Shown: positions 19,101 to 26,996, numbered from the stretch's first letter. The stretch: DNA of 64,000 bases from M3007 sp964539805 (GCA_964539805.1 CAZIKN010000009.1:1-64000), one strand, 5' to 3'. The notes: generated from the sequence alone by a model not told the origin. Numbers and translations are program-made.

Positions 19101-21425
19101 GATGTGAAAAATGCAGACTTAGGCCCAGGATTTATCCAATTATTTACAGGCCCGATCACAGGTAATTACAATGAGACCTCTGGGAAGTATGTCAGCAATC
19201 CTATTCCTAAAAATCAGGCTTACAATATTTTGGTAACGGATGCCAAATGGGGTTGCGGCCAGGATAGTATAAAAGGGGTATCTAATTGCGGATGCTCCAC
19301 CAAAGCGGGCACCATGGCACAGGCCCCCATCACCATTTGTATAGGCGATACAGCCAAAACACAGATCGCGATCGGTCAGGTTCTAGAATCAAATGATACC
19401 ATTCGCTACCTGTTGGTGACAAGCACCGATCCTGCAACATGGACGATTTTGGCCAATAACAAATCGCCAAATTTTCCTTATTTGGCTGGAACCACCATAC
19501 CCGGTACTACATACTTTATTGTTGCCCTTGCTGGCAATGCCATCGTTAATGGGGTTGATTTGAATGATCCTTGCAAATCTATTGCCATTGGCCCAAGTGT
19601 CATTTGGAGGGTAGCGCCCACAGGTGCCATAAGTGGTTCTGCTTTTATCTGTAAAGACGCAGAAGCCACCCTGACCTTTAATTTCACTGGAACAGGACCA
19701 TTCAATTTTACGTACACTGATGGAACCAATACATTAAACGGCAGCGCTACGGACAACAGCACTACGATTAAAGTAAAACCAAGTGTGTCAACCACTTACA
19801 CCTTGAGCACCTTAAATGGAGTTGGCAATTGTTCAGGAACCGTCAGCGGCAATGCCACCATAACGGTGCGCGATGTGCCAACTGCCACCATATTGGGTGA
19901 TACACTGGTTTGCCCGGGCACTAATTACAGTGTTCCCGTAGCATTTACAGGCATAGGGCCATTTTCTTATCGTTATGCCATTAATGGTGTAACACAGCCT
20001 CCTGCCAGTGCTACCAGCAATACTACCACTTTTTCCATCAATAACATACAGGGCAAGCAGGAAATTACGCTCGTTTCCTTATCCGATGCCAATTGCCCTG
20101 GCACTGTCAATGGAAAAATTGTTATTGATCTAAAACCTGTTCCCGAGGCCAGCTTGAGTGGGAGTAGTACCATTTGTGTAGGAGATTCAACGGTGCTGAA
20201 CATAGCACTAACAGGTGTAAATTCAGGCAATGTTACCATAAGTGGCGGTATTACCCCTATCCAATTAAATGGAGTTACCAATGGCACAAAAGTGACCGTA
20301 AAGCCTACTGTAAATACCACATACACCATAAGCGCTTTCATACCTGTAGGCAATGATTGTACCCCTAAAATAAATGGAAGTGCTACCGTGGACATTGCGC
20401 AAATTAATGCAACCGCTGTATTATCTGACTATAATGGCTTTAATGTCAGTTGCCCTGATTTTGCTGATGGAAGTATAAAAATAACACCCAGTATCAATCC
20501 AAATCAAGTGAGCTCATCATGGAGTAACGGATTAAAAACATTGAATGTCAATGATTTAGCTGCTGGAACCTACACCGTAACCCTTACAAGTACCGATGGC
20601 TGTGTATTCATTGACTCCTTCACCCTAAATGCCCCACCTGCTATTGACCCAACTTACCGCCTGATACCGCCCACCTGCAATGGCGATAAAAACGGAAGTA
20701 TTGTTTTACAAAACATTAGTGGCGGAATAGGCCCATTTAGGGTAGTGGTGGATGGTAAACCCTTCGCATTTAGTACCCTGCCAGCCACAGTAGGCCCATT
20801 TGCTGCCGGCGATTATAGCTTGGTTGTCACCGATGCCAATGGCTGTACCGTTGAAGAAACCGTGAACCTGATAACACCCGCACCACTAACGTTGGACCTG
20901 GGCCGTGATACCACTATCAACTTCGGTGATAGTGTCCTCATCAAGCCCACGATCAGTGCTGATACCTTGCGAAGTTTTATATGGACCCCCATCACAAACT
21001 TAAAGCAGGCAACATCCCCGGACGAAGGCTGGTGGGCCAAGCCCCCAGTGTCACAACTATACCGCCTTGAATTGGTGGATACCTCAGGTTGCAGGGTTTC
21101 TGATGAAATCCGTATCTTGATCAATCGGGATATCCGTGTGTTTATCCCCAATATCATCCGCCCGGAATCTGATCGTCTAAGTGACTATGTCACAGTATTC
21201 GGCGGCCCTGAAGTGGTAAAAGTCAAGTATCTGCGTATTTTTGACCGCTGGGGAGATATGGTTTTCCAACGAGAAAACTTCCTCCCAAATGATTGGCAAT
21301 TGGGTTGGAATGGCCGCGTACGAGGAGACAAGGTAAATCCTGCAGTTTTTGTTTACGCGGTAGAAGTTGAATTCTTTGACGGTTCCACCCAAGAATTCAC
21401 CGGAGATATTACTGTCATTCGATAG
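13149..21425 (+). CDS. Giant T9SS-secreted repeat protein with CHU_C/gliding-type C-terminus
   Basis: The 2,758-residue protein begins MLSRCLRAGYVLPVFFFLLYQ with a signal peptide ending near FAQ. Residues 28 to about 440 are a cysteine-rich unique head. Then come about sixteen Ig-like repeats of 75-90 residues, each opening with a motif like LTGDxxICxGQxxxLxFxFTGTGPYxxxYTxNGV and closing with GCTGxxxGxxxVTV. Three longer modules (roughly 240 residues apart, each with a CGCxTxAGTM-like core) are interleaved in the second half. Two SprB-like repeats (LxAGTYTVTLTxxDGC) precede a final 95-residue CHU_C domain (FDRWGDMVFQ and VFVYAVEVEFFDG), a type B T9SS sorting signal. The role is likely adhesion or gliding at the cell surface. 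The start is set by the signal peptide; the frame is open 37 codons upstream. Confidence 0.93.
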   Translation: MLSRCLRAGYVLPVFFFLLYQKVLFAQGCPTLNSNATLTSADCQPNVSPCTLCPNDQFTLSATGMKVLPGDSVKWYYSTTPNFNPNNGQGTYLGYSPITVPAPNSCNPCLSVIGIFVDGCGGSEPQGEFAFLWSGGGFFLDDLTVDYATQNNNADPLNDDIGGAGTCGWQMPSQAALNAIQDDCPGTTIVPVGPGGAVPPTSPVIFLSSAGFNFNYNFNPLCLVFNTIYVVQSNCNRTVGAYSNGTSTGLRNTVWALDCGCEDNLEYNCGSLVGGDGAFAANTPIPGLIIYGNSGCINFPSFPPPPGGSPPPVTIEPFTATATQDMCNQGPFYVVGVYSDLPAGCAQTLTNYMQFDVDCPNPTLGTGEVCESVTNFNLVPLQDPNVPNGTWSGPGVNGNTFNANGLSGAVQITFTPSSPCGIPANTTITVNESPTASLTPVTQVCEGDDVDLEIFFTGTGPWNFQVFRGATQIGNFTNQNTNPFILNVSPPTGTSTYSVQNVSDANCTGTGSSIQVTVVPEVDANLTLSGNATICKGESAELTINFNGGNPPFEFIYTLNGVPQGQQSTNDNPHTFNTPTLNADAFITLIFVESGGCEGNASGNVFVNAIDPPEAELEAGTRTICIGQRDTLLINFTGDAPYSFVYQENGLDQPAISTSDNPYELIVEPGNSGTYIYGLESVENNSCSGPVSGQYVLTVSPAPEANLTGDANTCPGQSTNLTFTFSGAPGPYTVAYTANNVPQTNFTTNNNPAILSVSPTLTTVYSITSVTAPGGCTGSFNGDATVTVGSTFDATITGTQTICNGQQVNLTFTFTGTGPYTVDYTRNGIPQPQFVANTSPFTLSVIPPLGVNSYVLTTVEANGCNGNLNGNAIVTVNPGPSAVLETGNSSICQGQKDTLLVTLSGGGPYNFTPEINGIAQPSITTSTSPYQLILTPAVGSNVVTISNVNTPACPGGGTTSGIFTIQVNPIPNTTLTGDLSICAGSTGKLIFNFTGTGPWTANYTVNGLPQMPLVTIKDPDTISVTPSIPTTYILTQVSAGGCISTQQDTVEMAVSQNASANLETNEVGLCQGNKDTISVTFGGGGPYNFTYTINGVLQPAITTPGPTYDIIHTPTLTRDTFRLVSVTSPGCPGGNVAGQYISFAKPVPNVSMPSVNTTLCGAGPLPLVLTFGGSPAPWTLNYTANNVAQTPYTTSKSPDTLLVDPAVTTTYVLTSVNANGCTGTASGTAVVTVKDTLRGVITGGGQICQGGSGTYLVFTFSGQPGPYTYTYETGFGPTLQQITRTTTKTVDSVFINPPTGGIYRLTVVKNNECTGVAEGAVVVGVFVPSNAKFVTPSATFCDSAAVNLEIDFNGTAPFIIFYNIDGVPQTPDTTSDDPYFIPVKTFKTTTYTLTGIQSPGCTGNATGSVTLTVNYTPKVSNVKLQCTNQETQYSVSFDVTGIAPYTLVSGTGTFTGNTFTSNLLPVGSNYLFEIKDAANCNSVIVSGVGICGCQTDAGTMGQDTIHFCEDAIATVGLTMDSVLEAGDTLLYILHREKGNPPNPIIAWNNIPSFSIQAGMKPDSVYYISAIVGGKLSGKVDLTDPCLSIAEGTPIIFHAKPKANLLPLDTLVCPGETIQVQIELTGNPPFTIRPVENGIQQPALSNINGLSLAYIINPLTNTMIVLDSISDNYCPTGTVSGKLTANVSTSPKAIDIKANCRYQDLTYVVTFKVSGGVKPFKITGMTGTFVDSIFTSTPIPFGTDYDGLLTDALNCGADTIKGKSNCPCITDAGAMTSLNVLRVCEGDTAKLSHLGNQTLDGNDILIFVLHTSMDTTLGTILATNTVPNFAFIPGVTLPGTTYYISPLAGNALGTNQVDLADSCVDASRGTPVLWIPKPTAIISGNYDVCPGVPTPIPVKLTGTPPYTLTYTNNGSPVTATALSNNFGILANLQQTTTYILQSVKDANGCVGTVSGQALVTVHQPPDIQNVKINCSPDNLSYTLEFDVKNADLGPGFIQLFTGPITGNYNETSGKYVSNPIPKNQAYNILVTDAKWGCGQDSIKGVSNCGCSTKAGTMAQAPITICIGDTAKTQIAIGQVLESNDTIRYLLVTSTDPATWTILANNKSPNFPYLAGTTIPGTTYFIVALAGNAIVNGVDLNDPCKSIAIGPSVIWRVAPTGAISGSAFICKDAEATLTFNFTGTGPFNFTYTDGTNTLNGSATDNSTTIKVKPSVSTTYTLSTLNGVGNCSGTVSGNATITVRDVPTATILGDTLVCPGTNYSVPVAFTGIGPFSYRYAINGVTQPPASATSNTTTFSINNIQGKQEITLVSLSDANCPGTVNGKIVIDLKPVPEASLSGSSTICVGDSTVLNIALTGVNSGNVTISGGITPIQLNGVTNGTKVTVKPTVNTTYTISAFIPVGNDCTPKINGSATVDIAQINATAVLSDYNGFNVSCPDFADGSIKITPSINPNQVSSSWSNGLKTLNVNDLAAGTYTVTLTSTDGCVFIDSFTLNAPPAIDPTYRLIPPTCNGDKNGSIVLQNISGGIGPFRVVVDGKPFAFSTLPATVGPFAAGDYSLVVTDANGCTVEETVNLITPAPLTLDLGRDTTINFGDSVLIKPTISADTLRSFIWTPITNLKQATSPDEGWWAKPPVSQLYRLELVDTSGCRVSDEIRILINRDIRVFIPNIIRPESDRLSDYVTVFGGPEVVKVKYLRIFDRWGDMVFQRENFLPNDWQLGWNGRVRGDKVNPAVFVYAVEVEFFDGSTQEFTGDITVIR

Positions 21426-21441
21426 TATGCAACGTTGTACC

Positions 21442-21500
21442 GTAGTTGGACGAAAAAAAAGGCAGCTCCTGGGAGCTGCCTTTTTTTTTCGTCCAACTAC
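21442..21500. terminator. Long bidirectional terminator
   Basis: GTAGTTGGACG, an A run and GGCAGCTCC pair with GGAGCTGCC, a T run and CGTCCAACTAC, giving arms of about 28 bases with a two-base loop and one unpaired T. It stands between the giant rightward gene and the convergent apaG and should terminate both. Confidence 0.85.
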
Positions 21501-21532
21501 ATATTGGTGCTTATGTGGTTAAGCATAATATA

Positions 21533-21919
21533 CTAATTTAATTTAAACGGAGCCATCAGCTGGAACTCAGGAATGGAAACCTCAAATGTTGACCCATCAT
21601 CAACTTTTGTCATCAGGTAAGTGCCTGACATCTTACCAAAGTCATTTCTTAGGTTACAATAAGAGGAGTATTGATGGTATTCGCCCGGAGCCAAAATCGG
21701 GTTGAGGCCAATCACACCATTGCCTCTTACTTCCCGTACAACCCCATCGGCATCTTTGATGATCCAATGACGACTTAACAGCTGCACCGTGTAGGGGCTT
21801 CCGTTTTCAATTACGATGTGATAACCAAAAAGGTATTCCCCAAAAATGGGCTTTGAATGATCAGGGAGATATTGGGTCTCCACGTAAACCGTAATGCCAT
21901 TTGTTGTTAATACATCCAT
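21533..21919 (-). CDS. apaG: ApaG family protein
   Basis: The 128-residue protein matches the ApaG family, a small immunoglobulin-like fold. Key segments are TNGITVYVETQYLPDHS, FGYHIVIENGSPYTVQLLSRHWIIKDADG, VREVRGNGVIGLNPILAPGE and YSSYCNLRNDFGKMSGTYLM. ApaG is linked to cobalt/magnesium resistance in Salmonella, though the biochemical role is uncertain; related domains occur in F-box proteins. Length is full. It is read toward the giant gene's terminator and starts at the edge of a long non-coding stretch. Confidence 0.93.
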   Translation of the reverse strand: MDVLTTNGITVYVETQYLPDHSKPIFGEYLFGYHIVIENGSPYTVQLLSRHWIIKDADGVVREVRGNGVIGLNPILAPGEYHQYSSYCNLRNDFGKMSGTYLMTKVDDGSTFEVSIPEFQLMAPFKLN

Positions 21920-22259
21920 TGCTTGTTGCTTAGTTTCAGATTGCCTTCTAAGTTCCTAAAAGTCAAAAATGTTTTAAGTTTTTCAGTATTTTCTTAATCT
22001 GATGCTGCAAATTTCAAAATAGAATTCCGAATATGCAATACCCTGTAATGTAAATCCTTCATTTTGAAGTGTTTTTGCCTGGAAACAAAGTGTTTCAAAG
22101 TTTTATAAACATTAAATAAATTAATTTATATAAATTTCTTGTTATCAATTAACTAAAAGTGAAAACATTGTTGAAAAAGATGTTGAAAAACGCCTTGATA
22201 TAAACATCTGCCAACAAAAAAAGTTATGAATCCACAAGAGAAAGTACCCTCTGTTTCAT

Positions 22260-22275
22260 TTTGTTGGCCAACAAA
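22260..22275. promoter_or_regulatory. 16-bp perfect palindrome
   Basis: TTTGTTGGCCAACAAA is perfectly self-complementary. It may be a binding site for a dimeric regulator or part of the proposed origin. No second full copy was found nearby, although a half-site CCAACAAA occurs at about 22211. Confidence 0.45.
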
Positions 22276-22574
22276 TGTGTAATTCATATTAACTTAACAT
22301 AGAAACGCTTGTTAAAAAGACAAACATAGCCAAAGTCAATATTTCCTCACAGTATTGTGGATTACATTGCAAAGTATTGATTTAAAAGGAGCTGAAATGA
22401 GTATAAAAGGTGGATAAGTATGGTAACTTCTCTTGATAACCTGTTGTATGCTTTCAGTTATGACGTTTTCCACAAGCTAACAGCACTGATGATGGCCGTA
22501 GGCTTTTTTATTTTAAACCATTAAAAATTATGAATAGAAAGTTACTGTCTTGAAAAGTCAGGAAAGAATCGCCC

Positions 22575-22582
22575 TACTTTTG
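22575..22582 (+). promoter_or_regulatory. -7 element upstream of ctaA
   Basis: TACTTTTG fits the TAnnTTTG -7 element. A TTG at 22550-22552 is at a slightly long distance (22 bases). The heme A synthase gene starts about 80 bases downstream. Confidence 0.4.
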
Positions 22583-22663
22583 TTTTAAAATTAGCACAAA
22601 CCTTTTGCGGTACACAAATAAAGTTCGTTTGTGCACCATTACACACCATACATTATCAAAAAT

Positions 22664-23725
22664 ATGTTTTCTTTTTTACCGGACACTCATATACCCCGTG
22701 CGCTTAAAATTTGGCTGATCATCGGGTTGGTCATGATTTTTTTTCAAATCGTCATAGGGGGCGTCACGCGTCTCACCGGAAGCGGCCTAAGCATTACCAA
22801 GTGGGAGGTGGTCAGAGGGACTGTGCCGCCTTTGTCTGCCGCGCAGTGGGATGTAGAGTTTGAACTGTACAAGCAGACGCCACAGTACCAGAAAATCAAC
22901 CAGGGGATGAGCCTCAGTGAATTTAAGTTTATCTATTTTTGGGAATATTTCCATCGTTTTTGGGCTCGTTTGATGGGATTTGTGTTTCTTTTCCCCTTCT
23001 GTTGGTTTTTGATAAGAGGTCAATTTTCAAAAAAATTATTGCCCCGTATGCTGGTCGTAGTTGCCTTGGCGGGATTGGAGGGCTTCTTTGGCTGGATAAT
23101 GGTCAAAAGCGGGCTTATTCATCGCCCTTGGGTCAATGCTTACAACCTTACTTTGCACTTAGTAACAGCACTTATCATCTTTGCTTACCTACTCTGGACT
23201 ATATTTATAGCCTACAGGCCTGAGCGATCAGCGTGGTCAGATACCCGCCTGCGGAAATTGGGCTGGGCTATGGTAGCGGTTACGTTTGTGCAGTTGGCAT
23301 TGGGAGCCATGATGTCTGGTTCAAAGGCAGGTCTTTTTTTTCCTACATGGCCGGATCAGGGAGGAGCCTTTATACCTGCTTATCTGTTGGACGCAACACA
23401 GTGGAAGGCCGAACATTTCATTGACTATGACACCAACCCCTTCATGCCGGCTTTGATTCAGTTTCTGCACCGCAATACGGCATATCTGCTGACCATTATG
23501 GTGGCCTGGTTTGTATGGAAAACGCAGCAACAACAACTCACATCGGCTATGCATATCGGAAACAGAGCATTAGTAGTATCCCTTTCGGTGCAGGTTCTAT
23601 TGGGAATTACTACCTTGGTTCAGTGCAAGGGCACCATCCCCGTGCTATTGGGGGTACTACATCAGGCTGGTGCTGTAGTGTTCCTTAGTGTATTGCTGTA
23701 TGTGGTGTATCAAATGCGGCGCTGA
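22664..23725 (+). CDS. ctaA: Heme A synthase (COX15/CtaA)
   Basis: The 353-residue polytopic membrane protein converts heme O to heme A for cytochrome oxidase. It has about eight transmembrane helices and the family histidines: the segment RLTGSGLSITKWEVVRGTVPPL follows helix 1, EYFHRFWARLMG, HLVTALIIFAYLLW, FLHRNTAYLLTIMVAW and VLLGVLHQAGAVVF. The long loop AQWDVEFELYKQTPQYQ is typical of the COX15 (proteobacterial/mitochondrial) branch. The start at 22664 (MFSFLPDTHIPRA) is preferred; a methionine 11 codons upstream is in frame. Oxidase genes are not in the window. Confidence 0.93.
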   Translation: MFSFLPDTHIPRALKIWLIIGLVMIFFQIVIGGVTRLTGSGLSITKWEVVRGTVPPLSAAQWDVEFELYKQTPQYQKINQGMSLSEFKFIYFWEYFHRFWARLMGFVFLFPFCWFLIRGQFSKKLLPRMLVVVALAGLEGFFGWIMVKSGLIHRPWVNAYNLTLHLVTALIIFAYLLWTIFIAYRPERSAWSDTRLRKLGWAMVAVTFVQLALGAMMSGSKAGLFFPTWPDQGGAFIPAYLLDATQWKAEHFIDYDTNPFMPALIQFLHRNTAYLLTIMVAWFVWKTQQQQLTSAMHIGNRALVVSLSVQVLLGITTLVQCKGTIPVLLGVLHQAGAVVFLSVLLYVVYQMRR

Positions 23726-23729
23726 GGTT

Positions 23730-23759
23730 TTTGTTTTTAGTCGAAAAGCATTAGTTTTG
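23730..23759 (+). promoter_or_regulatory. Bacteroidota-type promoter of the kinase/regulator operon
   Basis: TTTG (23730-23733), an 18-base spacer and TAGTTTTG (23752-23759) fit the -33/-7 consensus. The histidine kinase starts 33 bases later. Confidence 0.65.
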
Positions 23760-23791
23760 TCTCCATTTCTAAACGGACAAAATCAAACATT

Positions 23792-25714
23792 ATGGTAGCA
23801 AAGTCAATCGCTTTGCCACTCTTCCTTCTTGCCTGTCTGACATTATACGCCCAAAAAGATCGAGATAGCCTTGAACGGGTTTTGCCTTCGACCATTGGGC
23901 GCCAACGTGCCGAAATTTTGGTAAAACTCAGTTGGGCCTATCGCCTTTCTGATAAAGACAAAGCCCTTCGGTTTGGTACTGAATTGTATGAATTGGCTAT
24001 ATCTATGCACGATAGTACTCTGATAGCCAGTGCTTTGAATAGTATTTCCGAGACATGGCTTAATTTTGGTGACTATCAGCAAGCAGAAAAATTGACCCTT
24101 GAAGAGCTTCAATACTTAAACCCCAATATACCCAACACCAATCTTCTTGGCGCTTTAACCCGCTTGGGCACCATCCATTATCGGCAAGGTAAATTTGAAA
24201 AAGCGTTATCTTTTCAATTGCAGGTGCAACGCAATGCCGATCTCATCGGTAAAGATGATATTATGGGGGTTGCAAATGTAAATTTGGGCTTGACTTATAT
24301 GGATTTGAAACGCTACGCGGAGGCCCAAGAATGTTTTTTAACTGCTTTGCAGTCCTTCAGAGATATTGGCCATTCAGTAGGTATAGGAGCCTGTTATGTT
24401 AACCTGACCGAAACGTTACGCAATCAAAAGCAATATCAGCTTGCGTTAGATACCGCCCGAAGCGCTGAACAATACTTGCTTGCTTCAGACAATAAAATAC
24501 ATGCTGCATATCTGTACGGATCTATGGGAAAGATATACTATTCCTTACGCCAAATACCACAGTCTATTGCCTCCTTTAAAAAAGGATTGGCAATGGCTAC
24601 TCTTACGCAAGACAAATTCTCCATTGCACTGAATAAAATTGGCCTTGGCAGAGCATACTTAGAAAGTGGCGATCTGGCAGAATCAAAAGCATTATTGGAT
24701 ACAGCATTGTATCTGGCGCAAATAATGCACGAGAAATCCATACTCTTGGAAGCCTATAGTCACTTGCGGGATTGGTACACACTTCAGCGAGATTTTGACA
24801 AAGCAGTTATGTATGATGAACAATACCAAATGGGTATGGATTCAGTGTTCAATGCCAGCATGGTGGAAAAAGCTACGGATGCGCAAACCAAGTATGAAAC
24901 TGAAAAAAAAGAAGCTGAAATTGTTCGCCAAAAACTAACCCTTTTGCGACAAAGAAGCTGGATCATCAGTCTTATTTCCGGCCTCTTGGTCTTTCTGGGC
25001 TTCGCTTACCTTTTTTATAATCGCTTTCGCTTGCGGAAAAAAGCAGAACTGGATGAGGCAGTTATCCGTGAGCAACGCTTGGGTTTGAACGCGGTAATTG
25101 AAGCACAAGAAAATGAACGCAAGCGTATAGCTAAGGATTTACACGATGGCATTGCCCAAGAATTAGTTGCCCTAAAATTAGGCTTTGACTCACTTGGCCG
25201 ACGAGTCAGCAAAATAGCACCGGAAGAAACCGAATATTTGCAAGATCTTGGAAATCAACTCAACGCTTCATGCATTGAGGTACGGAACATTGCTTATTTG
25301 ATGTCCCCTCCTATACTGGACCAAAAGGGCCTTGCTCCCAGCCTTGAAATGCTGTTGCGAAACAGTTTGCAACCAATGGGAATCTATATCCATTTTGAAC
25401 ATCAAAACGTGCCAGTGCACTTAGAAGATAAGGTGAAAATAGGTTTTTACCGCATCGCGCAAGAATTGATACAGAATGTAGCCAAACATGCAGAAGCTAC
25501 TATAGTAAAAATGCGCCTTTATATGGAAAACAAAGCATTGGTGATGTATATCGAGGACAATGGTAAAGGTTTTGATATGGAAAATGCCCGAAGTAAAGGC
25601 AGTATGGGCTTATTAAATATTCTTAGTCGGGTAAGTCACCTAAACGGCACTTTTAAAGTAGAGCCAGCCCGGCCAAATGGTTCCATTGCAACAGTTAGCG
25701 TGGCACATGAATAA
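23792..25714 (+). CDS. TPR-containing sensor histidine kinase (NarL/DegS type)
   Basis: The 640-residue kinase starts with a signal sequence (about residues 1-20). A periplasmic region of tetratricopeptide repeats follows, to about residue 370 (for example GVANVNLGLTYMDLKRYAEAQECF). One transmembrane helix spans about 389-410 (WIISLISGLLVFLGFAYLFY). The HisKA_3 domain has its phosphoacceptor His451 in KRIAKDLHDGIAQEL, and the ATPase domain has the N box ELIQNVAKHAEA near 560 and DNGKGFD near 590. It passes phosphate to the LuxR-type regulator that starts five bases after its stop. Confidence 0.93.
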   Translation: MVAKSIALPLFLLACLTLYAQKDRDSLERVLPSTIGRQRAEILVKLSWAYRLSDKDKALRFGTELYELAISMHDSTLIASALNSISETWLNFGDYQQAEKLTLEELQYLNPNIPNTNLLGALTRLGTIHYRQGKFEKALSFQLQVQRNADLIGKDDIMGVANVNLGLTYMDLKRYAEAQECFLTALQSFRDIGHSVGIGACYVNLTETLRNQKQYQLALDTARSAEQYLLASDNKIHAAYLYGSMGKIYYSLRQIPQSIASFKKGLAMATLTQDKFSIALNKIGLGRAYLESGDLAESKALLDTALYLAQIMHEKSILLEAYSHLRDWYTLQRDFDKAVMYDEQYQMGMDSVFNASMVEKATDAQTKYETEKKEAEIVRQKLTLLRQRSWIISLISGLLVFLGFAYLFYNRFRLRKKAELDEAVIREQRLGLNAVIEAQENERKRIAKDLHDGIAQELVALKLGFDSLGRRVSKIAPEETEYLQDLGNQLNASCIEVRNIAYLMSPPILDQKGLAPSLEMLLRNSLQPMGIYIHFEHQNVPVHLEDKVKIGFYRIAQELIQNVAKHAEATIVKMRLYMENKALVMYIEDNGKGFDMENARSKGSMGLLNILSRVSHLNGTFKVEPARPNGSIATVSVAHE

Positions 25715-25718
25715 AACA

Positions 25719-26351
25719 ATGAAAATAAAAGTAATAATCGCGGATGACCACCAATTGGTGCGCAAAGGTTTTCGCGCCTTGTTACAGGAACTGGAATCCG
25801 TGGAGGTCATTGGCGAGGCGTCAAATGGAAAAGAATTGATCGCACTACTCCGAAATGGCACAAAGCCAGATGTCATTTTATTGGATTATGAAATGCCTGT
25901 AATGAATGGTTTGGAGGCCGCTCAAATCATTCAACATGATTTTTGGGGTACCAAAATTATCATGCTCACCATGTTACAAGACCGGGAATTGGTGGAGCAA
26001 GCCATTGCCGGAGGTGTGCAGGGATTCATGTTTAAGAATGCTTCTTTGCATGAACTCGAGGAGGCTATACAATCCGTAGCACTGGGTGAACACTTTTTCT
26101 CCAAAGAAGTCACCTTGACCCTGCTTCGTCATACTTCTCCACAAGATTCACATGAATTGGAACTACTCAGTGAACGGGAAATAGAAATATTGCGCTTGGT
26201 AGCACAGGGCTTTAGTAGCGCTGAGATCGGGAAACAACTGTTTATCAGCCCACGAACGGTGGATACTCATCGCAATAATATCCTGCAAAAACTACATATT
26301 CAAGGTATCGCAGGCCTTACACAATTTGCCATAAGACATAAACTGATATAA
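25719..26351 (+). CDS. NarL/LuxR-family response regulator
   Basis: The 210-residue protein has a receiver domain (residues 1-120) with acidic pocket DD at 9-10, phosphoacceptor Asp56 in ILLDYEMP and Lys in MFKNAS, then a LuxR-type helix-turn-helix (about 145-205: LSEREIEILRLVAQGFSSAEIGKQLFISPRTVDTHRNNIL). The start MKIKVIIADD at 25719 is preferred; an in-frame ATG at 25707 would overlap the kinase gene. It is the partner of the upstream kinase; target genes are unknown. Confidence 0.95.
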   Translation: MKIKVIIADDHQLVRKGFRALLQELESVEVIGEASNGKELIALLRNGTKPDVILLDYEMPVMNGLEAAQIIQHDFWGTKIIMLTMLQDRELVEQAIAGGVQGFMFKNASLHELEEAIQSVALGEHFFSKEVTLTLLRHTSPQDSHELELLSEREIEILRLVAQGFSSAEIGKQLFISPRTVDTHRNNILQKLHIQGIAGLTQFAIRHKLI

Positions 26352-26466
26352 AATACGCACATCTGCGTACCCACTTTACGCATTTCCGCTCGTGACTTCC
26401 GCCTTTCGGCACCCACACCTTTGTGCCGTTAAATATTTTCATTCACATCAAACAATTTTTTAGAAC

Positions 26467-26946
26467 ATGAAAAACATCATTTTCTCCATCTTTACCTTAC
26501 TTATCGTGGGCCTTTTTACCACAAGCACTCAAGCCCAGAAAAACACAGAAGCTGAAATACTCAACATGTGGAAGGAGGTGTGGGCTGCTTATGAATCCAA
26601 CGATCTGTCAAAAGTATGGTCCCACTATGCCGAGAATGCTACGGAAATCTATCCTGATGGTACTACAATTACGGGCTTATCTGCTATCAAGGCAGGCTAT
26701 GAGCAGTTCAACGGCATGATTGAAGGTAAACCTTCATGGAATGCCTCTGTGCCTACTATCCGGTTTATTACCCCTGATGTAGCTTTACTGACCAGCGACG
26801 TGACCTCCGATATTAAGCTAAAAGGTGGCCAACAAATCGGTGGCAAAGAAAGTTTTGCCCTTCTGCTCCGTAAAACAAACGGAAAATGGTTGATAGAGTT
26901 TGACAGCCAAACACCTGTACTGCAAATGCCTGAAAGTGGCAAATAA
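26467..26946 (+). CDS. Secreted SnoaL/DUF4440-like protein
   Basis: The 159-residue protein has a signal peptide (MKNIIFSIFTLLIVGLFT to about AQA) and a domain with the NTF2-like/SnoaL pattern: EILNMWKEVWAAYESNDLSKVWSHYAENATEIYPDG, then VALLTSDVTSDI and KTNGKWLIEFDSQTPV at the end. Such domains bind small molecules or act as accessory folds; the ligand is unknown. CACCTTTG at 26416-26423 is one mismatch from a -7 element. It lies just after the two-component genes but has a separate promoter-like site. Confidence 0.8.
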   Translation: MKNIIFSIFTLLIVGLFTTSTQAQKNTEAEILNMWKEVWAAYESNDLSKVWSHYAENATEIYPDGTTITGLSAIKAGYEQFNGMIEGKPSWNASVPTIRFITPDVALLTSDVTSDIKLKGGQQIGGKESFALLLRKTNGKWLIEFDSQTPVLQMPESGK

Positions 26947-26958
26947 GCAAAAGTATAA

Positions 26959-26996
26959 AACTATCCAGTCGGTCAAAAAGGATCGGCTGGATAGTT
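26959..26996 (+). terminator. Probable terminator after SnoaL-like gene
   Basis: AACTATCCAG (26959-26968) and CTGGATAGTT (26987-26996) form a 10-bp stem 12 bases past the stop codon. The following T-tract is weak, so termination strength is uncertain. Confidence 0.5.

Larger units (their letters stand above)
21920..22663. other. AT-rich non-coding region, candidate replication origin
   Basis: No gene is found in these 744 bases, by far the longest such gap. It holds DnaA-box-like nonamers: TTTTCCACA (22466-22474, fits TTWTNCACA), TGTGGATTA (22356-22364, one mismatch), GGTGGATAA (22409-22417, one mismatch) and GAATCCACA (22228-22236, two mismatches). A very AT-rich segment at about 22105-22160 could be a duplex-unwinding element. 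A 16-bp perfect palindrome TTTGTTGGCCAACAAA is at 22260-22275. Flanking genes diverge. The origin assignment is inference; promoters for apaG and ctaA also lie here. Confidence 0.4.

Noticed and set aside
13800..20400. Repeats inside the giant gene read as CRISPR or DNA satellites
   Set aside because: The periodicity is at protein level with varied DNA; there are no short identical repeats with spacers and no cas genes.
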